Positions 1 to 9,597 are shown, counted from the stretch's first letter. The stretch: DNA of 64,000 bases from Planctomycetaceae bacterium (GCA_029259815.1 JAJDEJ010000088.1:1-64000); one strand, 5' to 3'. The notes: generated by a model not told the origin, from the letters alone. Translations and numbers: made by a program.

Positions 1-305
1 ATTGGCGGCAACATGTGCGGTCATGGACCGCGGACGATCTTCGCGGACGGATGGAAGCCGCGGGGTTCGAAGTGATATTTTGTCGAGGGATTGATTTCAA
101 AATGTGGCAGTCACAGCATCGCACGTCAGTCAAAGATCTCAGCCTCCGAGTTCTCTACAAGGCCATGCAGACCAACAAGGCACGATTGCTCGAAAGGATC
201 TCTCCAAGAGAGTTTCCTCATGGTCGTGAGTGTTCCCTGAAATTGGAGCGTGGCTATGAGATGCACCTCGTCGCAGTCGCGAAACCAGCATCGACTTCTC
301 GATAG
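1..305 (+). CDS. SAM-dependent methyltransferase, C-terminal fragment (cut by window start)
   Basis: The reading frame is open to the left edge (codons in phase from base 3) and ends at the TGA at 303-305, so only about the last 100 residues are present. The visible start, HVRSWTADDLRGRMEAAGFEV, resembles the tail of class I methyltransferases, where a strand and helix preceding an 'AAGFEV' segment follow the catalytic core. The SAM-binding motif I would lie outside the window, so substrate and exact family cannot be read. It sits directly before a long run of glycosyltransferases and probably belongs to the same glycan locus. GTG at 15 is in frame but is unlikely to be the true start because similarity-like sequence continues upstream of it. 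Confidence 0.6.
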   Translation, partial: WRQHVRSWTADDLRGRMEAAGFEVIFCRGIDFKMWQSQHRTSVKDLSLRVLYKAMQTNKARLLERISPREFPHGRECSLKLERGYEMHLVAVAKPASTSR

Positions 306-417
306 GCGCCGTTCGTTCAATAACCGCAACGCGGTGACGGCTCACAATCACATGTCATTTGACGGTCCAGTTTACGTCCTTAGTGAAGCCTCACCAAACC
401 TCATAGTTCAATAGACG

Positions 418-1701
418 ATGGCCATGACAGCCACGGCTTTATCGACCATTGCTACTCACACGACGGCGGCTTCAAATGCTGGCCCATCGCTTCGCATCGC
501 ATATCTGACACCGGAGTATGTGACCGAACCCAAGTTTGATGGCGGGCTCGCGAACTACCTGTCGCGAATCACATCGGCTCTAAGTGGGCAGGGACACGAC
601 CCGGAGGTGTTCGTCAGCAGTGATCGTGACGAATCGCTGGAACACAACGGCGTGACAGTCCACCGCGTTAAGTCCGTTGTTTCTCTCAGAGATGAGTTGT
701 TTCTCAAGATCGTCAAAAAGGCGATGGGAATTCGATTGCATTCGGCAATTCACATGAAGTCTGGTGCTCAGAGCCTTGCTGCAGCATTCATGCGAAGGCA
801 TCAAGACCAACCATTCGATGTTGCTCAGGGGAGCGACTACGGTGCGACCGGCCTTTGCATTCCAAGACGCCGCAATTTTGCATTTATAACGAGACTCTCG
901 TATTTCCGACCTTTCGTGCGGGAATGTACCGGTGCAGAATTAACGTCGGATCACCGCATGTCCGAACGTCTTGAACGGGTATCGGTGCAGCGATCCGATC
1001 ACTGTTACGGACCCAGTCGCCGGATTGCAGATGTTGTTCGTCAGCGATGGAATATGCCGGTGGAAATCATCCGACCACCGGTCCAAGTGATAAACGGTGA
1101 GAGGCCAGAGGATGATTCAGTATTTCAAGAGCAAATCGGTCAGAAGAATTATATCTTGTTTTTCGGTCGAGTTTGCCGAGTGAAAGGTGCCGACCTGCTG
1201 GCAAACATCATGCGACCGCTACTGGAAGAAGACGATTCTCTCCATCTGGTGATCGTCGGTCGCGAACAACCGGATGGGATCGTTGCAGAGAATCGCGATG
1301 AGTTAAGTCCACTTGCAAGTCGACTGATTCACATTGGACGCCTTCCCCATTCGCAGTTGTTTCCGGTAATTCGCAACGCCCAAGCCGTCCTCCTGCCTTC
1401 GCGGATCGACAATTTCCCGAACGTCTGCATCGAAGCCATGCAGGTGGGTCAAGTGGTCATCGGCACGCGCGAAGCCAGTTTCGATGAGTTGATTGTCGAT
1501 GGCGAGAACGGGTTCCTCGGCTCGATCGAATCAATCCCAACTCTCACAGCAGCCGTCCGTCGTGCATTGACGCTCACTTCGTCGGAACACGCGAAGATGG
1601 GTGAGGCGGCACGGCTGACCCTGCGAGAGTTTGTCCCCGAGGTCACGATCCCGGTCTTGTGTGACTTTTATCGGAACGTCATTGCGAACCGCCGAAACTG
1701 A
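418..1701 (+). CDS. Glycosyltransferase family 4 (GT-B fold)
   Basis: This 427-residue protein looks like a retaining GT4 enzyme that transfers a sugar from a nucleotide donor to a growing glycan at the cytoplasmic side of the membrane. The N-terminal domain begins with LRIAYLTPEY followed by the Gly-rich GGLANYL loop near residue 45, typical of the acceptor domain. The C-terminal donor domain has FFGRVCRVKGADLL (about 240-255), LPSRIDNFPNVCIEAM (about 320-335) and the downstream Glu of the E-x7-E motif in the REASFDELI stretch. ATG 418 is used; MAMTATALS may include a few non-essential residues. A 112-base spacer separates it from the upstream fragment, and the next gene starts 15 bases after its stop. 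Donor and acceptor are unknown. Confidence 0.88.
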   Translation: MAMTATALSTIATHTTAASNAGPSLRIAYLTPEYVTEPKFDGGLANYLSRITSALSGQGHDPEVFVSSDRDESLEHNGVTVHRVKSVVSLRDELFLKIVKKAMGIRLHSAIHMKSGAQSLAAAFMRRHQDQPFDVAQGSDYGATGLCIPRRRNFAFITRLSYFRPFVRECTGAELTSDHRMSERLERVSVQRSDHCYGPSRRIADVVRQRWNMPVEIIRPPVQVINGERPEDDSVFQEQIGQKNYILFFGRVCRVKGADLLANIMRPLLEEDDSLHLVIVGREQPDGIVAENRDELSPLASRLIHIGRLPHSQLFPVIRNAQAVLLPSRIDNFPNVCIEAMQVGQVVIGTREASFDELIVDGENGFLGSIESIPTLTAAVRRALTLTSSEHAKMGEAARLTLREFVPEVTIPVLCDFYRNVIANRRN

Positions 1702-1716
1702 GAGGAACCATTGAGC

Positions 1717-2655
1717 ATGCCCGGCATCTCGCTCATCATTCCGACCTACAATCGAGCCGAGTTTCTCAAGGAAACTCTGCAAAGTATTGCCGAGTTAAAC
1801 TGCATGCCGGGAGTCGATTGGGAAGTGCTGGTCATCGACAATAACTGCACCGATCACACGGCAGAAATCGCTACGGAGGCAGCGAAGACCTTTCCTTGCG
1901 ATGTGCGGCACATCGTCGAATACGAGCAGGGGCTGTGCTTCGGGAGAAACCGGGGCATTGTCGAGGCGAAGTACGAACACTTGGGATACCTCGACGACGA
2001 CATTCGTGTCGCACCAAGTTGGCTGGTGAGTTACTTCGAAGCCGTTAATGACTATGGCGCGGATGCCGTCGCCGGACCGGTGTTCCCGATGTTCAATCAA
2101 CCGAAGCCACCATTCGTAGTCGGACGAGCACTCGACATGATTTCATCCTCCTACAGTCGCAAGGGAGAGGAGATTCAAGTGCTTCCCGAGCGCACAGCTC
2201 ATGAGCTTCCCGGCTGCAACTTCGGTGTCCGGAAAGCAGTCGCCGAATCGCTCGATGGCTTTGACAATTCGCTTGATCGGATCGGGAGTGGCTTGCTTGC
2301 CGGCGGCGACTTCGATTTCGGACTTCGCCTCGTGGCTGCGGGTCATCGGACGGTCTTCCATCCCGGCTGTGGGATTGAGCATTTGATCATCCCCGAGAAA
2401 CTGACAAAGCCTTATTTGCGGAGGCGCGCCTACGGCTTGGGGGCAACGATACGGTTGATGTGGGGAAACGAGTCTCAATTCCCCCTGCGAAAACAAGTGA
2501 GGCACTACGCCGGAGTGTGTCGTCTGGGGATGAGTGCAGTCACATATCGCCTCTTGGGCAAAGGGAGCGAAAGTTTCGACCGCGAAATCGAAACACTGCA
2601 AGCACTCGGTTACATCGTGACGAGCCCCCGCCGTCATCCGAAGGAACGATCGTAG
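1717..2655 (+). CDS. Glycosyltransferase family 2 (GT-A fold)
   Basis: An inverting GT2 enzyme of about 312 residues. The N-terminus has the family opening ISLIIPTYNRAEFL, then VLVIDNNCTDHT and the metal-binding aspartates in LGYLDDDIR (about residue 90), and later a DxD-like GGDFDFGLRL segment that in this family carries the catalytic base region (ED/xxD). No transmembrane helix is evident, so it should act in the cytoplasm or at the inner membrane face. ATG 1717 is preferred over TTG 1711 because AGAGGAA (1701-1707) sits nine bases upstream. It follows the GT4 gene almost immediately, so co-transcription is likely. Substrate is not identifiable. Confidence 0.87.
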   Translation: MPGISLIIPTYNRAEFLKETLQSIAELNCMPGVDWEVLVIDNNCTDHTAEIATEAAKTFPCDVRHIVEYEQGLCFGRNRGIVEAKYEHLGYLDDDIRVAPSWLVSYFEAVNDYGADAVAGPVFPMFNQPKPPFVVGRALDMISSSYSRKGEEIQVLPERTAHELPGCNFGVRKAVAESLDGFDNSLDRIGSGLLAGGDFDFGLRLVAAGHRTVFHPGCGIEHLIIPEKLTKPYLRRRAYGLGATIRLMWGNESQFPLRKQVRHYAGVCRLGMSAVTYRLLGKGSESFDREIETLQALGYIVTSPRRHPKERS

Positions 2656-2772
2656 ATTGATACTGTTTCAACCTTTCGCTACACAGGTCGATTCGATTTC
2701 AAGACCACCTTCTTCGGATTGCGGAGAGACTTTCGCCGCCTCATGACAAGAATCGACGCTTGATTGACCGGG

Positions 2773-3714
2773 ATGACTCAGCCACTCGTCAGTATCATCA
2801 TTCCCTGTTACAACGCCGCCAATTTCGTTGGCGAAGCGATTGAAAGCGCGCTTCAACAGACATATGCACACAAGGAAGTCATCGTCGTCGATGACGGGTC
2901 GACTGATAGCAGCGTCGATGTTCTCCAATCCTTCGGCGATCGGATCCGCTGGGAATCTGGTTCCAATCGAGGGGCGTGTGCCGCCCGCAACCGGGGAATT
3001 GAACTGGCTAAGGGAACCTTCATTCAATTCCTCGACGCCGACGACTGCTTAAAGCCAGAGAAGCTGGACATTCAGGTGCCTCTGGCTCTCACGACTCCAG
3101 GGACGCTGGTTTTCTGCGAATACGACCGATCGCACCCAAACGATCATTCGCTGCCGGTGCGGGAGAAGCTCGGTGGTGATACGAATGACAGTGTCATATT
3201 CGTCATCAATCGACCACAAATTCAGGTGTCGTCACCACTGCATGGCCGCACACAACTCTTAACCATCGGGGGATTTCGGAACGAGCTGTCGTGCTGCCAG
3301 GATCATGATCTTCATTTGCGGCTTGCATGTGAGGGCGTGAAATTCAAACGACTGGAGATGTCTCTGTTCGATCATCGCCGCCGCGAGAACAGCCTCTCCA
3401 GCAACTACACGCATGTGCTAAGGCAATGGCCGGATGTCTACTGGCATAGCTATCGGCTCCTTGAAGCAAGCGGCAAATTAACCGATCGTCGGGCAGCTGC
3501 ATTCGCCGGTCGTATGGCATCCGACGCGCGCACGTTGCTGCGAATCGGATTGGTCGCCGAGGCACAGAGAAACTTTGAAGATGCGCGACAGATGCATTCG
3601 TCAGGTGGGCTTCCTGACGCTTATGACGGCCTGTCTCGGCTCATGCAACGAACGTTCGGACCAATCCTCACCGAACGGCTTGTGCAAGTGAAACGCTCTG
3701 TTGTCAATCGTTAA
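2773..3714 (+). CDS. Glycosyltransferase family 2 (GT-A fold)
   Basis: A second GT2 enzyme of 313 residues. It opens with PLVSIIIPCYNAANFVGEAI, has the nucleotide-binding VVDDGSTDSS at about residues 37-46, the ARNRGIELAKG helix, and the DxD motif in FLDADDCLKP at about residue 85. The C-terminal part (HRRRENSLSSNY onward) is typical of short GT2s in polysaccharide clusters. ATG 2773 is chosen over TTG 2764 because it places the strand motif at residue 5, as in homologous enzymes. The 117-base gap upstream carries no recognisable gene. The following GT4 frame starts within a few bases of its stop. Confidence 0.87.
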   Translation: MTQPLVSIIIPCYNAANFVGEAIESALQQTYAHKEVIVVDDGSTDSSVDVLQSFGDRIRWESGSNRGACAARNRGIELAKGTFIQFLDADDCLKPEKLDIQVPLALTTPGTLVFCEYDRSHPNDHSLPVREKLGGDTNDSVIFVINRPQIQVSSPLHGRTQLLTIGGFRNELSCCQDHDLHLRLACEGVKFKRLEMSLFDHRRRENSLSSNYTHVLRQWPDVYWHSYRLLEASGKLTDRRAAAFAGRMASDARTLLRIGLVAEAQRNFEDARQMHSSGGLPDAYDGLSRLMQRTFGPILTERLVQVKRSVVNR

Positions 3715-3727
3715 CGTGTCACCCCTC

Positions 3728-5131
3728 ATGCCGACTATGACTCACCCGTCAGACTCACCGGTTTCCTCTGGTGAAGACCCGGCTGCAGTCCGCAAGGACA
3801 GTGGATCTCGGTTAGCGGCAAAAGGTGTCGGGACTGCGGTCATTACTCTCGTCTACCGTGATGGTCTCGGTGCGATCTTTGAGTCGGCCTATCTTGGCCC
3901 TGCACGTCGGCTACCTGCGCTGGGAGTGCAGCCACACATTGTGGCGATGACACCGATTGGAGATTGGCTGCGTCCGCGGTTGCGACGACTGTGGACGGAG
4001 CGGTTTGCTGTCGTGAACGCAGCAGTTCCGGGAGGTCTGACACGTCTGCCGGTCCCTCCCAGTCGAATGCCCAATGCCTGGGATGAAGCCAAGCTTTTGG
4101 CGAGTTGGATTCAACGTCATCATGGCGCAGAGCAACCGGTCATCATTCATGCGGGTGGCACGCTGGCGGCGAACGTGGCTCTCCACACACGGAAGCATCT
4201 GCCCCACGCCAAAATCGTTTTTCAATGCTGGGGGCCGACATCCGCGGAGTTTCTCTACGGACATGTGGGGCATGAAGATAATCACGCGCCGCCTGCGATC
4301 GCTGCCGAGGCTGATCAGATTGAGGAAATGGATCGGGCGTCCTTTCGAGAAGTCGATGCAATCGTGTCGATCGGCGAGTCAATGACACGACACTTGACGG
4401 AACATTACCAAGTGCCGGTCGAGAAGACGTTGCTTGTGCCCTGTTGTGTTGATGTCGCGACATTCACGGCTGCACAGACGGAACGTCAGCGGGTGCGTCA
4501 GCAATTGGGTCTCGAAGATCGTTTTGTCGTGGCCTTCGTGGGCAGTCTGCATCGTTGGCAGGAGCCCGGCGGCGTGCTGCATTTGTTTGAACTCATTCGG
4601 GAACTGGAGCCTCAAGCACATCTGCTGGCTCTCACTCCGAGCCCTTCACAGTTGCGACAACAGCTCGACGAACACCACATTGCCGCGACTCATTCAACAG
4701 TCATGCAGGTTCCGCACTCGGAGGTTCCCGCTTACCTCAACGCCTCAGATATCGGCTTGCTGGGACGGGGCTTGTTGCAAAAGCCGTCCTTGGTCAATGC
4801 CATCTCATCGCCGATCAAGTATGGCGAATATCTGGCGAGCGGCTGTCCGGTCATCCTGGGCGAGGGTGTCGGCGACTTCTCTGAATTGACCAAGACTCAG
4901 AGGGTGGGAGTCGTCATTCCTCACAATGCCATCGATGATGAGATGCGGTCACTGTTGAAGAGCTTCTTTGCAGACGCCCACAACAAGAGCGACAAACTCC
5001 GTGAGCGGTGCCGCCGCGTGGCGACCGAGAATCTCGATGCCTCCCAATATGACGAACGCCTGGTGCAGCTTTACGCAAAGCTAGTCACAGGGTCGTCAGA
5101 CTGCATGTCAGAGCAGAGTCAAACATCTTGA
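3728..5131 (+). CDS. Glycosyltransferase family 4-like protein
   Basis: A 467-residue GT-B protein. The N-terminal domain is less standard than other GT4s here (GTAVITLVYRDGLGAIFES...), but the C-terminal half is clear: FVVAFVGSLHRWQEPGGVLHLF (about 270-290) as the donor-domain entry strand, ASDIGLLGRG, then SSPIKYGEYLASGCPVILG, which carries the Glu-Tyr-Leu-Ala-Ser-Gly helix that binds the donor ribose in GT4 enzymes. ATG 3728 is taken; ATG 3737 and TTG 3701 are in frame, and no clear ribosome site separates them. The next gene starts within the sequence around the stop codon, which argues for one transcript. The sugar specificity is unknown. Confidence 0.8.
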   Translation: MPTMTHPSDSPVSSGEDPAAVRKDSGSRLAAKGVGTAVITLVYRDGLGAIFESAYLGPARRLPALGVQPHIVAMTPIGDWLRPRLRRLWTERFAVVNAAVPGGLTRLPVPPSRMPNAWDEAKLLASWIQRHHGAEQPVIIHAGGTLAANVALHTRKHLPHAKIVFQCWGPTSAEFLYGHVGHEDNHAPPAIAAEADQIEEMDRASFREVDAIVSIGESMTRHLTEHYQVPVEKTLLVPCCVDVATFTAAQTERQRVRQQLGLEDRFVVAFVGSLHRWQEPGGVLHLFELIRELEPQAHLLALTPSPSQLRQQLDEHHIAATHSTVMQVPHSEVPAYLNASDIGLLGRGLLQKPSLVNAISSPIKYGEYLASGCPVILGEGVGDFSELTKTQRVGVVIPHNAIDDEMRSLLKSFFADAHNKSDKLRERCRRVATENLDASQYDERLVQLYAKLVTGSSDCMSEQSQTS

Positions 5132-5139
5132 GGAATGCC

Positions 5140-6024
5140 ATGATCCGAAAATTTGTGCCATCGTTTGTGAAAGAGCAAGTACGCCGCAGGCGTCGGCGCA
5201 CGGTCCTGCAAGGACTCACGCTCAACAACATTCTTGCCAATATGCACCTCCCATACCCGGTGCATGAGAGCGATGACATTTTCTCCCGCAACTACTCCGT
5301 TCGCGAGTCAGGAACGGGGAAGGATGGGCTTCCACTGCCGCCGGAGGATCTGGCGATGGGCTACCTGCGGAGTGGTCCGGAACACTATATCGATGGAGGT
5401 CAGGACTGGTCGGAGAACCTGCGATCGATCGCAGACAAATATGGGACAAACATCGAGGGAGGAGCTGTGCTCGACTGGGGGTGCAGCACCGGTCGGGTGC
5501 TTCGGCACTTCATCGAAGATGCGCGGAGCGGCAAAACCGAATGCTGGGGCACTGACCTGGAGGCACCTGCCATCGCGTGGGCGCGCGATCATTTGGGTCC
5601 CATCAAGTTTGTGACATGCAGCAGCCTCCCGCACCTGCCGTTTCCTGATGGCAAATTCAACTTCATCTATGCTCTGTCAGTCATGACACATGTCGAGCAC
5701 TTCGACGATATGTGGCTCGTCGAACTGGACCGCGTGCTGGCTCCAGGAGGCGTCATGGTTCTGACGATTCATGACGAGCATACAATCGAGTACTTCAAGG
5801 AAAACGGGCCCGACTACTGGATTCCGGATGAGATCCCGTACGAGAAGATCCTTGACGAACAAGAGCGGGCGATCCTTTTCGGTCGAGACCCCGTCACAAC
5901 GTTCACATTCTATCGCGACGATTACATCCGCCGGGTCTGGGGGACGTATTTCACTGTCAAGGAGATTATTCCGCGTTGGGCAGCCGGCTCGAAGCAGTCG
6001 GCTGTCATCCTGGTGAAGACGTAG
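5140..6024 (+). CDS. Class I SAM-dependent methyltransferase
   Basis: A 294-residue methyltransferase, probably O-methylating a sugar of the glycan made by this locus. Motif I is VLDWGCSTGRVLRHF at about residue 110; CWGTDLEAPAI carries the acidic ribose-binding residue; and FPDGKFNFIYALSVMTHVEHF followed by LAPGGVMVLTIHDEH matches the type 11 core up to motif III. The first 80 residues (basic, RRRRRTVLQ) precede the fold. ATG 5140 has GAGGA (5130-5134) six bases upstream, which decides against the TTG at 5128. The stop of the upstream GT4 lies inside this leader, so translation is probably coupled. Confidence 0.85.
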   Translation: MIRKFVPSFVKEQVRRRRRRTVLQGLTLNNILANMHLPYPVHESDDIFSRNYSVRESGTGKDGLPLPPEDLAMGYLRSGPEHYIDGGQDWSENLRSIADKYGTNIEGGAVLDWGCSTGRVLRHFIEDARSGKTECWGTDLEAPAIAWARDHLGPIKFVTCSSLPHLPFPDGKFNFIYALSVMTHVEHFDDMWLVELDRVLAPGGVMVLTIHDEHTIEYFKENGPDYWIPDEIPYEKILDEQERAILFGRDPVTTFTFYRDDYIRRVWGTYFTVKEIIPRWAAGSKQSAVILVKT

Positions 6025-6070
6025 CGAGTGGACTTCACGCTGCCCCAACGATGAATTGAACCCGGACATC

Positions 6071-7249
6071 ATGATCCCGTTCAACAAACCATTTATTGCC
6101 GGCAAGGAGCTGTACTACATTGCTCAAGCGGTAACGTACGGGAACATCGCCGGGGATGGTCACTTCACTAAGGCGTGTGCCAAACTGTTTGAAGATCAGT
6201 TTGGAATTACCAAGGTGCTCATGACCCCCTCTTGCACGGCTGCTTTGGAGATGGCAGCCATCCTCTGCGACTTTCAACCGGGCGATGAAGTCATCCTGCC
6301 ATCGTACACGTTCGTCTCGACGGCCAGTGCCTTCGTGCGTGAGGGGGCGAAGCCGGTGTTTGTCGACATTCGTCCGGACACATTGAACATTGACGAGTCG
6401 CTCATCGATGCGGCGATTACCGACCGCACACGAGCGATCGTCCCGGTGCACTATGCGGGCGTGGGCTGTGAAATGGATCGTATCATGGAGATCGCGGACC
6501 GACATGGTCTGCTCGTGATCGAGGATGCGGCACAGGGAGTGAATGCGTCGTACAAGGGAAGGGCACTTGGCTCGATCGGCCACTTTGGGGCGTTCAGCTT
6601 TCACGAGACCAAAAACTACATCTGTGGCGAGGGCGGGGCTCTCTGTATCAACGATGAACGATTCATCGAGCGCGCAGAGATCATTCGCGACAAGGGAACT
6701 AACCGGCAACGGTTCTTCCGCGGGGAAGTCGACAAATACACCTGGGTCGATATCGGTTCATCCTATGTCCCCAGCGAGATCTGTTCCGCCTTTCTCTACG
6801 GTCAACTCGAACTGCTGGACACGATCGCCCAACGACGGCGAGCGATCTACGAGACCTACACCAGATTGCTAATGCCGCTCGCTGACGAGGGGCGACTGGA
6901 GTTGCCGAATATCCCCGAAGATTGCCAAAGCAACTACCACATGTTTTACGTGTTGCTGCCTTCGCGAGAGATCCGGGATACGTTGATGGAAGGTCTCCGC
7001 GCTCAAGGGATCACTGCGGTGTTCCATTACATCCCCTTGCACACGTCCCCCATGGGGCACAAATTCGGCAGCGACCAGCAACATCTCCCACAGACCGATG
7101 CACTGAACGGCCGCCTTCTGAGACTGCCGTTCTACTACAGCATCGAAGACCAAGAGATCCACGGAGTTGTCGATGCGATGACTGACATCCTGACAGGACT
7201 GTCTGTGCCGAAAACGTCGCAATCGCCAATGCCGACACGGGTCGTGTGA
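6071..7249 (+). CDS. wecE: WecE-type dTDP-4-amino-4,6-dideoxygalactose transaminase
   Basis: A 392-residue PLP enzyme of the DegT/DnrJ/EryC1/StrS family. The sequence follows E. coli WecE (RffA) nearly throughout: MIPFNKPFIAGKEL at the start, TPSCTAALEMAA, FVSTASAFVREGAKPVFVDIRPDT, VPVHYAGVGCEMD, IEDAAQGVNASYKGRALGS, and the Schiff-base lysine in SFHETKN at residue 181, the same position as in WecE. WecE transfers the amino group of glutamate to C4 of dTDP-4-dehydro-6-deoxyglucose, giving dTDP-Fuc4N. ATG 6071 matches the family start. No rmlA/rmlB is visible here; the neighbour is gmd, so a GDP-linked 4-keto sugar as substrate cannot be excluded. Confidence 0.9.
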   Translation: MIPFNKPFIAGKELYYIAQAVTYGNIAGDGHFTKACAKLFEDQFGITKVLMTPSCTAALEMAAILCDFQPGDEVILPSYTFVSTASAFVREGAKPVFVDIRPDTLNIDESLIDAAITDRTRAIVPVHYAGVGCEMDRIMEIADRHGLLVIEDAAQGVNASYKGRALGSIGHFGAFSFHETKNYICGEGGALCINDERFIERAEIIRDKGTNRQRFFRGEVDKYTWVDIGSSYVPSEICSAFLYGQLELLDTIAQRRRAIYETYTRLLMPLADEGRLELPNIPEDCQSNYHMFYVLLPSREIRDTLMEGLRAQGITAVFHYIPLHTSPMGHKFGSDQQHLPQTDALNGRLLRLPFYYSIEDQEIHGVVDAMTDILTGLSVPKTSQSPMPTRVV

Positions 7250-7311
7250 AGAGCAGTCAGCGGAACGACGAACAGTGAAGTAATGGCAACCAGGAATCGA
7301 ACGAGGCAGAC

Positions 7312-8361
7312 ATGACTGGCAAACGGGCATTTGTGACAGGTATCACGGGTCAGGACGGTTACTACCTGACGCGGCTGCTGCTGGAAAAAGGCTATGACGT
7401 GCAGGGGATTGTGCGTCGCACGAGCAGCATGACCCGGCGGCGGATCGATCAGTTGAAGGACGAGATGCCCGAGTGTGCGGATCGGATCACGATGCAGTAC
7501 GGCGACGTGACGGATGCGGCCGGACTGATTCGGATCATCATGGAGTTGGAGCCGGACGAGATCTATAACCTCGCCGCCCAAAGCCATGTGCGCGTGTCAT
7601 TCGACAAGCCGGCTTACACGCAAGCGGCGAATACGGACGGTTGCCTCAACTTGTTGGAGGCGGTCAGGCTGCTCAACCAGCGGAAGCCGGTGCGATTCTA
7701 TCAGGCGTCGACCAGCGAGATGTTCGGCGGACTGCCGGAGACCGTGCCTCAGTCAGAGACAACACCCCTGCATCCCCGCAGCCCCTATGCGACAGCCAAG
7801 GTCGCAGCCTTCCATCACACGATGAACTATCGGGAGGCGTATGGGCTGTTCGCATGCAATGGCATTTTGTTCAACCACGAATCGCCCATGCGAGGTGAGA
7901 ATTTTGTGACCCGCAAGATCACATTAGCGGCGGCTCGCATCAAAGAGGGGCTGCAGACCGGCATCGCACTCGGGAATATTGAGGCCCAGAGAGACTGGGG
8001 ATACGCGGCTGATTACGTCGAGGGAATGTGGATGATGCTCCAACATGACGAGCCGGACGACTTCGTGCTCGCCACGGGAGAGGCACACACAGTTCGGGAA
8101 TTTTTACAGGAGGCGTTTGGGCGTGTCGGTTTGAATTACGAAGATCATTTCAGTATCAACCCGCACTACTTCCGTCCAACGGAGGTCGAACTCCTGTGTG
8201 GCGATGCGAGTAAGGCCCGTGAGGTACTTGGCTGGGAGCCCAAGACTTCCTTCACTGAGCTTGTCCAACTGATGGTCGATCACGACTGCGAGCTGGCACG
8301 GCGAGAACGACAGTACGAAGAAGTCTGCCGCACAACATCACCTGCACTGACGGACAAGTGA
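7312..8361 (+). CDS. gmd: GDP-mannose 4,6-dehydratase
   Basis: A 349-residue extended short-chain dehydrogenase that converts GDP-D-mannose to GDP-4-dehydro-6-deoxy-D-mannose, the precursor of fucose, rhamnose, perosamine and related sugars. Visible hallmarks are the NADP-binding GITGQDGYYLTRLLLEKGY at residues 10-28, YNLAAQSHVRVSF, the catalytic STSEMFG region, and the YxxxK pair at Tyr159 and Lys163 (SPYATAKVAA). NGILFNHESPMRGENFVTRKI is specific to Gmd. Length and order are standard. It lies 62 bases after the aminotransferase gene and 30 before a GT4 gene. No GDP-fucose synthase is present in the window. Confidence 0.95.
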   Translation: MTGKRAFVTGITGQDGYYLTRLLLEKGYDVQGIVRRTSSMTRRRIDQLKDEMPECADRITMQYGDVTDAAGLIRIIMELEPDEIYNLAAQSHVRVSFDKPAYTQAANTDGCLNLLEAVRLLNQRKPVRFYQASTSEMFGGLPETVPQSETTPLHPRSPYATAKVAAFHHTMNYREAYGLFACNGILFNHESPMRGENFVTRKITLAAARIKEGLQTGIALGNIEAQRDWGYAADYVEGMWMMLQHDEPDDFVLATGEAHTVREFLQEAFGRVGLNYEDHFSINPHYFRPTEVELLCGDASKAREVLGWEPKTSFTELVQLMVDHDCELARRERQYEEVCRTTSPALTDK

Positions 8362-8391
8362 TCGCTGCGTTCAAGAGTTGAACGACGATAT

Positions 8392-9597
8392 ATGAGTGAA
8401 TCGACCATTGCCGTTGAACAACGCAGCACGATCGACGCGAGTCGGGGACATGCCGGTTCAATGAACGGATTGCGTGTGCTCCACGTCATTGATCGACTTG
8501 CGCTGGGGGGGACACAAAACCTGTTGATGCGTTCACTGCGTGAGCTGCAACGCCGTGGCATCGAATCCCAAGTCTGCGTATTGGCATCTGAACAGAGCAC
8601 GGACGAGACATATCGCGATCAGGTCCAACCGACCTATCTCGACTTTCCCGGTGATTACCGGAACCCGATTGCGTTGCGAAGATGCATGCATCAACTCCAG
8701 GACGTTATCTCACGTGTCCGACCGGACATCGTCCATTCCTACCTGTGGGTGTCGGACTATGTTGCCGCCCGTGCGACTCTTAAGAGATCAACTTCACACA
8801 TCAGCCATATCGTCGATCGTCGCGACTGGCAGGCGTCCAATCGCTGGATTCATCGAATCCGCAAATCGATCACTCAACGAGCACTCAGACAGTCGGGGAC
8901 GCGATTCGTCGCAGTGTCCCAGGCTGCGAAAGACTTTGCTTGCGAACACATGTTGTATTCGCCCAACAATGTCGCTGTGGCAGCGAATGGGATTGACTGG
9001 AAACAATTCGCAGAAGCCCCGCATCGGTCCGCCAGAGTGGGCTCGCTCATCCTTGGCACAGCCGGTCGTGTCGAGCACGAGAAGGGACATCAATACCTTT
9101 TGGAAGCGGTTGCCAGGCTGATTCGACAAGGCGGTTCAGTCGAACTGCGCGTCACGGGCGAAGGTCCCTTGAAGGGGCAACTCGAATCGTTTGTGGAACA
9201 ACAGAGGCTGAGTGATCGCGTGCAGTTTCTGGGTTGGGTGCCAAGCGTGCGGGACTTCTATCGGGAAATCGACTTATTCATCGTACCCTCAGTCAACGCC
9301 GAGGGACTGCCCACGACCATTCTGGAAGCAATGGCTTCCGGTTGTGTGGTCGTGGCTTCTGACGTGGGTGGAGCAGGGGAGGCGATTCGAAACGGCATTG
9401 ACGGGTGTCTCGTTCCTGCACGCGATGTCGACTCGCTTGTCACGGAGATTGCACGGCTGGGTGACGATCCAGAGACACGATTACGTATGGGAGAGTCGGC
9501 TCGCGCCCGCATCCAGGAACATTTCACCACAGAACGAATGGTCGACGTCATTTGCGAGACGTACGCGGCCGCACGAAAGGCCGGATTGACATCATGA
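8392..9597 (+). CDS. Glycosyltransferase family 4
   Basis: A 401-residue GT4. After a short variable leader the acceptor domain begins NGLRVLHVIDRLALGGTQNLLM (about residues 23-45), the Gly-Gly-Thr loop of the family. The donor domain has LGTAGRVEHEKGHQYLLEA, LRVTGEGPLKGQLE, VPSVNAEGLPTTILEAMASG with the E-x7-E glutamates, and DVGGAGEAIRNGIDG. It is probably soluble or peripheral at the inner membrane. ATG 8392 is the only well-placed start. Its TGA overlaps the ATG of the next gene (ATGA), which implies translational coupling to the epimerase. Confidence 0.9.
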   Translation: MSESTIAVEQRSTIDASRGHAGSMNGLRVLHVIDRLALGGTQNLLMRSLRELQRRGIESQVCVLASEQSTDETYRDQVQPTYLDFPGDYRNPIALRRCMHQLQDVISRVRPDIVHSYLWVSDYVAARATLKRSTSHISHIVDRRDWQASNRWIHRIRKSITQRALRQSGTRFVAVSQAAKDFACEHMLYSPNNVAVAANGIDWKQFAEAPHRSARVGSLILGTAGRVEHEKGHQYLLEAVARLIRQGGSVELRVTGEGPLKGQLESFVEQQRLSDRVQFLGWVPSVRDFYREIDLFIVPSVNAEGLPTTILEAMASGCVVVASDVGGAGEAIRNGIDGCLVPARDVDSLVTEIARLGDDPETRLRMGESARARIQEHFTTERMVDVICETYAAARKAGLTS

